Part shown: positions 10,471-64,000 of the stretch, piece by piece
How the letters are laid out: every line of letters starts with the position of its first letter
Numbering within the stretch: the stretch's first letter is position 1
Source of the DNA: Diphasiastrum complanatum
Taxonomy: Eukaryota; Streptophyta; Lycopodiopsida; Lycopodiales; Lycopodiaceae
Length of the DNA: 64,000 nt
Direction: 5' to 3'
Assembly: GCA_029204225.1 (NCBI GenBank)
Contig: CM055108.1
Span: 7,238,613-7,302,612, forward strand
Position numbers and translations under genes: made by a program
The notes under the pieces: model-generated
Database searches by the model: none
What the model was told of the DNA's origin: nothing
Seen by the model: the letters and a program-made list of their open reading frames with translations, nothing else

Positions 10471-12649
10471 CTAAACTCTGCGGTAGAACCACTGAAACAA
10501 TTGACAAATGTAGTTTTGTTTTTCATTGGTTCCTCCATGTTGTGTATTTCGATGAAATGCTGCTCGTGCTTGCCAGTGTGACTTCTCCATCCCTTGTGAT
10601 GACCATACACTCAAGCTAACATATGTATTTGCAAAAATGTTGTATGATCTCTTAGTATGTGCTACATATGTCAAAATCATAATGTTAGTCTTATGTTTGG
10701 ATCTAAATATATATGAAAATTTGAAAGCATTTTGAAAATTTTATACTAACCATGTAATGAGTGATGTCATCTTCTCCCCATGCTTTTGATACTGCATTAA
10801 CAAACTCGACACAAGTCCTTTGCACAACTTTCTTATCAATATCAGAGTAGATTTCTTTTCTTAAAATAACAATCATACTATCAAGCTTTTTCCATACATC
10901 AACCTTCAGTACTCTGGTTTTGCCGTCTTTCTCGAAGTCCTGAGTGGCAGCAATAATATCTGTCCAGATTGAGTGTTGAATATTAGAAGCCTTACTAGTA
11001 TGATTTGATAGAAAACGACGTGCTTTGCTCCTCCTATGCTTGGCTTAGTTGGCATGTTCCCATCATATCCTGAAAGCTTTTCATCTTTTTGAATTTTGAC
11101 ATGTCCTTTATGGAGTCCCGCTTTTGATAAAACATCTTCTAATCAAGAGATAGTTTTCTTTGCTAATGATGTTGGCTTAGTATTCCAAGCAAAAACTATA
11201 TGAAGATAAATGATCTTTTCTATTAATCTAACTTCTGCATGAAGAGTGCAAACATGCACATTTTTTAAGGGGATAGACAGCACAGGCTTCCAGTTTGGAT
11301 TTGCATATTCTCTAGTAATTCCTATACTCCTAGTTACATCTTTTGCCATTTTCATGCAGTACAAACAAGGGTGTTTTGATGTAGCACCGTGAGAGACATT
11401 ATACATACATTTCGATGTTTTCAAATCACCTGCTAAGTGCCATTCAACATTGAAGTCTCCAACTCCTGGAACATTGAGAAGTCCTCCATCCATATGGTCC
11501 TTGATGATCCTAGGATAAGATGTCCTTGAGAATATCCATGATAATATATCATACTCCTCTTTCAGCACCTGTCCAAAGAATTAATCAGACTTAGTTTACA
11601 ATGTATTAATACTATTCAATGAATGTAATGTAATAATGAGGCTAGTTACCTGAAACGCTGCCAACCACCATATATCATTTTCTGACTGGACACTGAATCT
11701 GAAATCTTCTTGGTTCTCTATTTGTGATAGAGCACCATTCATGAGAGTCATACTAACCCTCTCCATCTTCTGCCCTTTCACAATTTCTGACTCATCTAAC
11801 TTAAGTACTATGATTATTTTGTCATTCACCTTTTCATAGGTTATATCATAGAATGTGACGATGTATCTCAACAAGTAATTTAGATCAACAAATAAATTGT
11901 TTGATAAATTATAGAATATCGATCTTCCATTAGTTTCATAAACCTCCTCAATATGAAATAGAGTTCCAGTGATCTTATGCATACCTTTGTTTAATGTATC
12001 CCTCTCTTTCTTCAAGTGATATGTCCTAGGGATTGGGACTTTTCTAATTTGAACTTGCTTAAAAGCTTCTCTAATTAGTTTAAATATTGTTGCATATGCT
12101 TCCCTGCTAATACCTGCAAAATCACAAGCACCATGAACTATAGTCTTATCTTAATTTTTTTAAATGTCCACCATCAAAGACTCTGCTATTTTACACTTTA
12201 CATTTGAAATCCTATTGTTCATCAAGATACGCTCAGTGGATTTGCAAGTCAATATTGTGCCCAATGACATTCCTAGTAAAGCATTGTCTTTAATATTTCG
12301 AGGAGCTACTAATGCAGATCTGCAAAAAAAAACAGATAGTTAACAGAATATCACCATAGTTGGAATTAAATCCAAACGTCATTGAAAACTTACAAAAATC
12401 AGAATATGCTTACTTGAATGCGATCTTTCTATTTCAATAACCTCCTTGTGAAAGCGTTTGAATATCCTTGCAACTTTGTCGCTTTCGCTTCTTACTTTCA
12501 GCCTTTTTCTTTGCCAAATCCACATCCTTCAATAATCGTAAGTTTTCAATACGAATAGACTGTAAAACTGATTGCATTTGCTCTAGTTCTGATTTGATAT
12601 TGATTGTTATCTTTTGTAATGATTTATTATTTTTTTTTAAGTTGTTCAT
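10471..12649 (-). pseudogene. Transposase-like gene of an uncharacterised family, decayed, several exons
   Basis: The minus strand reads a coiled-coil-like start (KSELEQMQSVLQSIRIENL, near 12600). Next is a long frame with GACDFAGISREAY, VIKLDE-type IIIVLKLDESEIVKGQKMER, MTLMNGALSQ and SVQSENDIWWLAAFQ. A clean intron (11649-11569) is followed by VPGVGDFNVEWHLAGDLKTS and KHPCLYCMK (Cys-X2-Cys), and finally GMEKSHWQARAAFHRNTQHG near the C-terminus. From memory this combination belongs to uncharacterised TE-type proteins seen mostly in animals such as cnidarians. No search was possible. Several in-frame stops (near 12150, 11100 and after) show decay. Confidence 0.45.
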
Positions 12650-13519
12650 TTTCTTCTAACGTCTTTTGGAGATGACAATGTCTATTCTGACAATAAGAGG
12701 ATATTCGAATTAACTCACCTTCTAAAAAGTGAACTTTATTCATATAAAGTTGTTTTCCATGGTTCGACAATCTTTCACAATATCCTAGTAATCCACTATG
12801 CCCATATCCATGTAACTAAATGAGTTATTGAAGAGAATGTGGGATGTGTCAAAGTGCTTGGATCTTGTGGATATAATGTTCCATCTATCCATAAATCCAA
12901 GTTTTTTTTTTCCTTCTGCCCTGTAACGAGAACAATCCTTAGCAGATATTTGAATTCCTTTGCCTCCTCTTCACTGCAAAGGTGTCAAATCAAGAGGGAT
13001 ATCCACATATAAATGATATAATGTCATCATAAAAAAAATAGAGTAATCAGTTGCATCAAAGTACTATGACCAGATTCTATGAAGTAAAATAAAATACTCA
13101 TCTTTGATTATATTATATACAATGTACGATCAATCCAATCTCCATGCTTGTATGTTTGATTCAAATTTGGAAATGCTGCTCATTTTTTCATTCCAATAGG
13201 TAGTTGGCGCTCATATTTTCATTATCGTGGAAGGAATGCATATGTAAACATTTTGCAATTTTTCCTGATTCGAATTTGGGGATGGCGGTTATATTCTAGA
13301 TCTAGTGAAAATATTGCCCTTTTCGTAACCAATGGAGGGAATATTTTTGAATTTAGTCAAGTTATACTGCGAATTGTTAACAGTTCTTAACTGTGACTAT
13401 AGACACTGTGGTTAGATCATTGGGAGTTGGGGAGGCCTTGGGAGTGGTGTGGGCAAGCAAATAAACAATATTGTTTTTTTTTATTTTGATATTTTTCTAT
13501 ATCCTACATGGCATTCCTT
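12650..13519. other. Non-coding right part of the insert
   Basis: AT-rich, no convincing gene. It contains purine and poly-T runs and weak repeats around 13150-13330. A terminal inverted repeat matching the left side was looked for and not seen apart from the 27-bp pair. Confidence 0.4.
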
Positions 13520-13546
13520 AAAGGGTCTTTTTGATATTGAGAACTC
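13520..13546 (-). repeat. Right arm of the 27-bp inverted repeat
   Basis: Exact reverse complement of 7004-7030. Either the ends of the insert or a duplicated and flipped scrap of gypsy sequence. Confidence 0.8.
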
Positions 13547-13713
13547 TAATGTGTTTGCGTATTTGTAGTAGTAGACATGCATGGTTTTTTTTATTTTTTT
13601 TTTGTGTTTTTTCTCGAACTAAGTCTTCATCAATGGTACTCAATACTTCATTACCATGTATTTTCTATTGATAGACTTTTAACTTTGGTATGTATACACG
13701 AGAGTTTATTGGT

Positions 13714-14252
13714 TCATGTGAATGTTGTACACAACCCAAAGGTAAAGGAAGTCGAATCTCTTTCGATATACGACGTCTTCCCTAATCGCTTTGGATCTAG
13801 CAAGTAGATAAACTGGTTGTCAGATAATTCATCTTCTCCCAAAATAAGAACGCCATTCTCACTGGTGGATACTTTAGTAGCAAAAGTATTTTTAGGTATC
13901 CACTCAATAGGGAGTGCATTTATCATATATAAGGGTAGGATGAGAGTGTTGGTATCCGTGGTATGGTTATAACGACTGGGTCCTCTTCCTGAACTTCTTG
14001 TTCACAAAGAGTGGCGTTGACACAATCAATGGTCGCTAAAGCATGACCCCAATTAGTGATATCAGTGCTCTGTACATAATAACGCTTTATGGGCCACTCT
14101 TTTGCTAAGAACATGGCGATAATATTCATGCCAGACCCACTATCAAGAATGGCTTGTACGGATGGGCAAGATTTATAGTGAACAGGTAAAGTGATCTTGT
14201 TACCTTTAGCAACACCAATGTGAAGTAAGCTCATATCCACATTATGAGCCAA
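13714..14252 (-). pseudogene. Gypsy-B aspartic protease region
   Basis: The frame at 14252-13923 contains the protease motif ILDSGSGMNIIA, preceded by a beta-strand-rich stretch (NKITLPVHYKSCPSVQA). An overlapping frame continues with WIPKNTFATKVSTSENGVLI to 13714. The frame change marks decay. Its role would be processing of the gag-pol polyprotein. Confidence 0.6.
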
Positions 14253-14272
14253 TTCATTGTTTTATGGTTGTC

Positions 14273-14539
14273 TCAACTCATCTTGTATATCATGCTGCTA
14301 GGAGCTTTGCAATATGGCATCTCGTAGTGGTTGGAACACTTGATGGCCGTGTAGAAGGGCATAGTGATTTGTGCTTGTAAGAGATTGGAAAGAACCTCTT
14401 TTTCTCGTGTTGGTTGCCCCTGTGTAAGTAAACGAGCAGATTGCGGAGTAGAAATAATGCTTTCCATCGTGCCTCTGCTTCTTGCCCTCTTCATATGATG
14501 ACTCTGGTTCCTTTGCTTCTTCTGCATGCCCTCTCCCAT
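14273..14539 (-). pseudogene. Possible Gypsy-B gag-protease linker
   Basis: An 88-codon minus frame rich in Lys, Arg, Gln and Ser, directly upstream of the protease and in the same orientation. No recognisable gag domain or zinc knuckle. It could equally be chance. Confidence 0.3.
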
Positions 14540-15415
14540 CTGCCCTATTGCGTTCCTATCACATATTCACCATCAATCCAAAAATCTTTCATCACAAATT
14601 CATCATGAATAGATTTTTTGAACCTCCAATGAAACAAGCAAGGAAAATCATCAATCAATCTTTTATGAGAAAATTTTCATCAACTCTAATCCTCCAATGA
14701 AACAAGCAAAGAAACAGAGGCCTCGATACAAAACAGAAGCAAAATATACGAGGAACCGATCCTAAAACAGGGCGTGCGCAAGTATGAGCCAAAGGTGCTT
14801 ACCTCCTCACAACCCTAATGAGCCTTCAAGGATTTGAGTTCAGATCCATCGTCGCCATGGAAAATGAAAGACGAAGCAACTAAAGAAAAAGAAAAAGAAA
14901 AAGAAAAAACAAATGAAGAGGAGGAAGAAAAAGAAAATCCATTATGAATGAATGCAAAGAACAAGCAAGAGCAGCTATAGATAGCTCTTTGTAAAAAAAA
15001 AGCAAGCGAAACTTTTGCTTATGCCCCCTGCATTCCTTTGCATGACTTCAGAGAGCCAATATAGATGCATGTTACTTTAACCCTCAACAAAGATGTTATC
15101 CCTAAAATTTTAGACCATCACCACATAATATCCTTATCGTTAACTTTTTTACAAATTTCATCGATCTACCTCAACACATAGCATTGCCTAGATAAAGCCA
15201 AGAATACATAACCTGGCAATGGAGGGCCTGCCCTTAGTATTAGGCCTGTCGCTAACCCGCTAAACGTTAACAGAAACTGGCGTGACTGAAAGGCTGCCAC
15301 GTAACTCCCTTGTCTTAGAGACCGGCGAGGAGGCCTTAGGACAGGAAGGAAGGAAGGAAGCGGAAGGAGAAGCGGAAGAGGGGAGTGCGAAGGTGTTGGA
15401 TCGTAGCTCGTCGCC
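14540..15415 (+). promoter_or_regulatory. 5' flank and probable 5' UTR of the katanin-like gene
   Basis: No coding region. A purine-rich stretch (AAAAAG repeats) lies at about 14880-14935. GC content rises towards 15200-15415, with GGAA repeats around 15345-15380 just before the start codon. The change of composition suits a promoter and 5' UTR, but no TATA box or start site can be placed. Confidence 0.35.
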
Positions 15416-59855
<44,440 letters not shown>

Positions 59856-60919
59856 AAAGCACGCCTATTGGCACTTTCTGATTGCATCGCTGGCTCTTCA
59901 TTTTCATGGGATTACATTCTCCTTTCAGGCATAAGCCTAGACAGGAAGGCAAAGTCATGATATAGCATCTGTTTATATGAGATATTGTGGCCCATACGTA
60001 GTGTGTGATGGTGCTGTCAACCTCACCTTTTTCATAGAAAGCACCATCAATCCGAGACTACACATTCAATCAGTCCTGGAAAAAATGTAAAAATATAGCA
60101 CTATTAAATACCCATTCTTTATATGATAAATGCATTTTTTGATGTAAGTTTGGCAACTAACTGAAGATGGTTGTTAAATTTTACTTCGATGTATCCAACC
60201 ATAATCTTATATTGCTGCAACAATGAACTCTCTCAGAGATTTACCCAAATGATGTTCTTGTGCAATTGCATCGGTATTGATAGCTAGCTAATGTGGGAGC
60301 TGGTGAAACATATATTGTGAAGATACGGTTGATAGTTTTGGCAATGTTGCCAACTACCTCGAGACTAAAGTAAAGATCATCTGATGTGGTTAGTTTGATA
60401 TGAAATGAACAATAAACAAAATTAGGGCTTGTATTTCAACCAAATGCCTGGATCTTGTTAGATGCCTAAAAGTATTGCATTTCTTGGCCTTGGAAGGAAG
60501 GTTTTGAAATACATGCACAAGCATGGGCCAAATGCACAAGCACAACCTTGCTTTAATGATCCTTCTCCCACTTTTTATCCTCCCTCTTTTCTGATCTTCT
60601 AAGCCCCTAGTTTTGGTTAAGGCTAGTAGATATTTAGTTAGGTTCAGATGTTCCTTCAGCTGCAACTCAAGTGTTAGCTCTAGTTCTATTGTTTTTCCAT
60701 CTATTGTGGCCTGTACACTGAAGGTTCTACCCACTTTGTTAACTTTGCTTGTAGGAAATATCAGTATGAAGGACTAGATACAAAAAGACCATGAAAATGC
60801 CGAAAAAGATAAGATTCCAAAGACTTATGCTTTAAACATTTCCAAAATACAAAAAATAGTATGGAAAATTGGTGGATCGGATGGAAATAGTTGAAGGAAA
60901 TCAGATATCTCTACAAGCT
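59856..60919 (+). other. 3' UTR and downstream flank of the katanin-like gene
   Basis: The first few hundred bases should contain the 3' UTR. No clear polyadenylation signal can be singled out. At 60390-60734 a minus frame of 114 codons has no recognised domain. Nothing else is visible. Confidence 0.4.
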
Positions 60920-61335
60920 TAAAAAAATCAGCTCATCATTAGCAGGCCTTATCGTGAACAATAAAGCTTTTATAATAGAAAACCATTGTTGCACTCCAAC
61001 TGCATGTGGAGACAACCTACTCTTGTCATGATATTGAGAGAGACTGTGGATTCTTCTAATGTGATAACTCATTAGGAAATTTACAACATGCTCCATAGGA
61101 TTATCTATGTTCTGGCAATTTTTCATATGAAATTTTTTAAGCATAGAAAGAGCATATCTAGATTAACTAATAAAATGCTTGACCTTGACATAGATCTATC
61201 TCTAGGCCTAAGATGTAGTGAAGTTCACCTAGATCTTTGCATCTTGAATTCAATACCTAGTGCACTTTTTGTTTCATCAACAAGCTTCAAACAACTTCCA
61301 CTCAAGATAATATCATCTACATGAAAGCAGGTAAG
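60920..61335 (-). pseudogene. Copia reverse transcriptase fragment
   Basis: The minus strand reads HVDDIILSGSCLKLVDETKS, ALGIEFKMQ (catalytic xVDD region) and, after frame changes, MLKKFHMKNCQNIDNPMEHV. Order and motifs are those of copia reverse transcriptase, with several stops. Confidence 0.7.
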
Positions 61336-61339
61336 GCTA

Positions 61340-61989
61340 TAGTAGGTTTTTTGAGAAACCATGCTGGAAAAAGTGTGCCATCCTACAAGAATTCAATCAT
61401 TCATAGCTCGCATGTGTAATGTCCAATTGGTAGGGTGACATGACAATCATATTCCTCTATACTATGCTTTATAGTGACCAATTTGATGTTGAAGCTAATC
61501 TCCCTTCACCTTGGCTTTTTGAAGATAGAAAAGCAGAATTTCCTAGAATAGAGTCAAATTAACATCTTATTTGTTTGGAGTTAAATATAGCATGTTCTAC
61601 TCCAATTTGAGTTCTAAAAAATCAATGTGAAGAAGTCATATTTGTGCTACATAAACAAGGGGTCTACATTGTGGATTTGATGAATACTCTTGCACAATAT
61701 TATGGGGAGTTATTGAATATAAAAGCTTCTACAAAGCAATTATCAAAAGTGTAACACCTTTTCTATCACATCTCTGAACGGCAAAGTTACTTTTTCTAAC
61801 ATCCTTGGTTTCAATGAAAAATTGCAAGATTGTTAGGTTGAAAAACAAGCATTGCGGTTGGATAGGTTTCCACACATAATATTTTTGTTAGAGAAGGAAG
61901 AAACTTACATACAAGATACATTGTTGGACATGTGGAGGAAAGACCTAAAGATTTTTGGGATGAAACTGGTGGGCAAGTCAAAGAATCAC
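61340..61989 (+). other. Unassigned repeat-like DNA
   Basis: AT-rich, with no coding evidence. It lies between copia and LINE remnants. Confidence 0.3.
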
Positions 61990-62900
61990 AAAAATGAAAT
62001 CTAATAAGTGGCATGGCTCAACTAGGCTAAAAACTTATATGAGGCAAAGGGAATCAATCATATTATAACATCCTTTCATGCCAATGGATTGTGATTCTCA
62101 ACGAAGAAGTGAAATGGGTATTATCAAATGTGTCCAATGGCAAAGTTCAAGATATTGAGGATTTGTAAGTTGATTTTTTTTAAATTGGAAAAGTACTTGC
62201 TCAAGATATTACATCAAATTGCGCATTATTTGAAGAATTTATTGATTTATGGTTAAAAAACATATATGTTAGTTCTTTTTGCTACAAAATGACAACATAA
62301 ATGATATTATAGTTGCTAACATATTGTCTTAATGATGAAAGTGGGTGTTGCAAAGCTTCTTCGTTATTATCTTAAACTTTTTCTATATGCAAATGTTGTG
62401 CTCTACATGCCTACAATACCATCTTTGTTCTCAAGGAAATTTATGTGAGAATTTCAATTTCTATAGACTTGGACAAAACAAAAGGTCAAGGTATTCCACT
62501 TAAAAAGGTTCTTGATCCTCTTGTCTTATTATAATTGAAATAATTTAAGGATACAAATATTTGGAAGTCGACATGCTCACAACATCTTTGATGGATTGCA
62601 TGCTTTGACAAAAGGCTTGTTGGTGGATGGAACTCCTTTCAAACTACAGAAAAAACTTGTAGAAAAGCTGAAAAATGGAGATGGCATAGGATAATGACAC
62701 TCTTTGAGACTTTAGTAGCACCAATATTACTTTATAGCTATCAAATTTAGAGATCACCATATGCAAGGTCTCCAAAAGAGATTGTTGACCTCTTGTTTGA
62801 GTGTGAATCAAGCCCCCTCTTATCCTATTATCTTGGTCGAAATAGACTTCTCTTGGAAGGCGTGACCATGATTAAGATTGTTAGATACTTTGAAAAGATA
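61990..62900 (+). mobile_element. Old LINE remnant
   Basis: + strand pieces: ILNEEVKWVLSNVSNGKVQD-IEDL (compare HKARDIEDL of LINE-E/F) at about 62095-62170, YANVVLYMPTIPSLF (degraded YADD block) near 62390, then FETLVAPILLYSYQI and SSPLLSYYLGRNRLLLEGVT of a LINE ORF2 C-terminal region. Stops throughout. It is older than LINE-A to LINE-H. Confidence 0.5.
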
Positions 62901-63639
62901 AGAGATTGACAAGATCACCATCTCTTAAATATAGCAGCTCACAATTGCATGCTTTTCCTAAGATTTAGTGGTGGATGGTGGATCAACAATATGAGATGGT
63001 CCCTTTTTGGAAATACAATGAAATGAATGGTGTAAGAATCCTTGACAATTTGAGATCCTTTTGCAAAAAATGTTTTATCAATGGTATTTGGAAGAACCTT
63101 TGAAGAGAAAAAAACCAATATCATAAAGAGTCTTTAAATTGAACTAAGACTTTTGAGGATCAATCCATAAACACATTCTTGAGCGTATATTCATGAAGGT
63201 TAACAATTCATATGGCATGGGGTTGATGGCGCATCCCAAAGCCAGATTGGGAAGAATGAATATGCACGCTTTGTCAAATTTAAAAATTGAAAATAAAACA
63301 TCGTTACCATTTGGATTGTAGCAGCCAACAATCACTTCAGGACAAGCTCAAAGGGAATTTCAGAATTGATTGCAACCAACTTATAGCTTTCTTGATCATG
63401 ATAATGTTAATATGATTGGTAGTCTCACTACTAAAGCTCATGTTAGATGTAAGCTTATTTTTGAATCTTTAAGAGACCATGTTTTATTATTATTATAAAA
63501 TTTGATATAGGTTTTATTTGATATGTTTTTGAAAATCCAAGATTTGCACTTTTCTTGACTTATTTGTTGGTACCATAGACAATATTGATCTCTGAGAATG
63601 TTAATAAAGGGCTCAATTCGACATCATAGATCCAGTAGG
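62901..63639 (+). other. Unassigned DNA
   Basis: AT-rich, with no coding or repeat structure recognised. Confidence 0.3.
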
Positions 63640-64000
63640 CTTTCTGTGATGTCGAGTATCAGATGAAAATAATACTGCAGCTAATTGAATCAAGTTTCTT
63701 TCTTAGGTCAAAAGGAATCTACAAATAGCTAAGACAACCAGATAGTCGGAGGTACTTCAGACTCGGTTTGTATCTATGATAACTTCAAATGGAGTCTTTG
63801 AGTTGATTGCTTTAGTGCTTGAGTAATTCTGCAGATATCAAGCTATTGAAATTGCTTCAGCCCAAAAAATCTTGGATAACTGAGCGTTTTACATCACTGA
63901 TCGTGCCGCATTGAGTAATGCTTGGTTCTTCCTCTTGACGACTCCATTCTGCTGTGGTGTGTAGTTGGTGTGAATTGATGATGAATGCCGCATGATGATA
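63640..64000 (-). pseudogene. Copia integrase fragment, runs out of the window
   Basis: The minus strand reads HTNYTPQQNGVVKRKNQALL-NAARSVM and IFWAEAISIA, corresponding to the TPQQNGVAERKNRT...FWAEA end of the copia integrase core. There are several stops. It may belong to the same element as 60920-61335. Confidence 0.75.

Larger units (their letters stand above)
7031..13519. mobile_element. Multi-gene mobile element, putative, inserted in Gypsy-B
   Basis: About 6.5 kb that interrupts a gypsy pol gene and contains no retroelement motifs. It holds a Ulp1-like gene (minus), a divergent unknown gene (+), a decayed transposase-like gene (minus) and perhaps a small + ORF at the left. Genes for a transposase, a Ulp1-type protein and accessory proteins in one unit are known from several eukaryotic DNA-transposon superfamilies. 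No terminal inverted repeat other than the 27-bp pair was found, so the class is open. Confidence 0.5.
5752..14540 (-). mobile_element. Gypsy-B, decayed Ty3/gypsy element split by a large insert
   Basis: Gag or linker pieces (14539-14273) and an aspartic protease (14252-13923) lie on the minus strand to the right. The reverse transcriptase (about 6660-5778) lies on the minus strand to the left. The order is that of one gypsy pol gene interrupted by about 6.5 kb of unrelated DNA. No LTRs could be identified. The left end abuts Copia-A. Confidence 0.65.

Noticed and set aside
60390-60734. 114-codon minus frame as a gene
   Set aside because: No domain, no splice context and no similarity recognised. 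Probably decayed element or chance.

Overview
The window is nuclear DNA of a land plant with a large, retroelement-rich genome. The evidence is one conserved plant gene cut up by very long introns, many Ty1/copia and Ty3/gypsy remnants, several LINEs, and microsatellites, with no bacterial or organellar features. The species cannot be read from the sequence. A non-seed vascular plant or another large-genome plant is an inference.

The backbone is a single host gene on the + strand, 15416-59855. Eleven exons can be joined with GT-AG junctions and perfect phase into a 1,281-nt reading frame of 426 codons plus stop. It encodes a katanin-p60-like AAA ATPase of the plant KATNAL2-like type, with Walker A, Walker B, sensor 1, arginine-finger and C-terminal segments all present. 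About 97% of its 44.4 kb is intron. The three longest introns, of 15.1, 7.2 and 14.4 kb, are packed with mobile elements.

Layout. 1-5751: end of one copia-type element, then an almost complete copia element on the minus strand carrying an in-place inversion and an in-frame internal deletion. 5752-14540: a decayed minus-strand gypsy element split by about 6.5 kb of foreign DNA. That insert (7031-13519) holds three or four genes: a Ulp1-like protein with Tyr at the expected catalytic Cys, an unknown decayed gene divergent from it, and a decayed transposase-like gene. 14540-15415: flank and probable 5' end of the host gene. 15416-16056: exons 1-2. Intron 2 and small exon 3 (19040-19098) follow. 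Intron 3 (19099-34240) holds a rearranged copia fragment, a LINE with intact ORF1 and ORF2 (LINE-A), a second truncated LINE, a 363-bp tandem repeat and two palindromic GC-rich elements. 34241-36784: exons 4-6. Intron 6 carries a gypsy and two copia elements. Intron 7 (44049-58430) is a cluster of LINE copies in both orientations, plus a gypsy-type element with an unusual Trp-rich ORF. 58431-59855: exons 8-11. The right end holds old copia and LINE fragments.

The most unusual feature is the LINE family. Every preserved 3' end runs into a (TC)n tract and most preserved 5' starts also abut (TC)n, always in the same orientation. Four of the 3' ends share a small hairpin, one with a covarying base pair. 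This suggests a plant LINE that integrates into (TC)n microsatellites. One such tract now sits 28 bp before an exon of the host gene.
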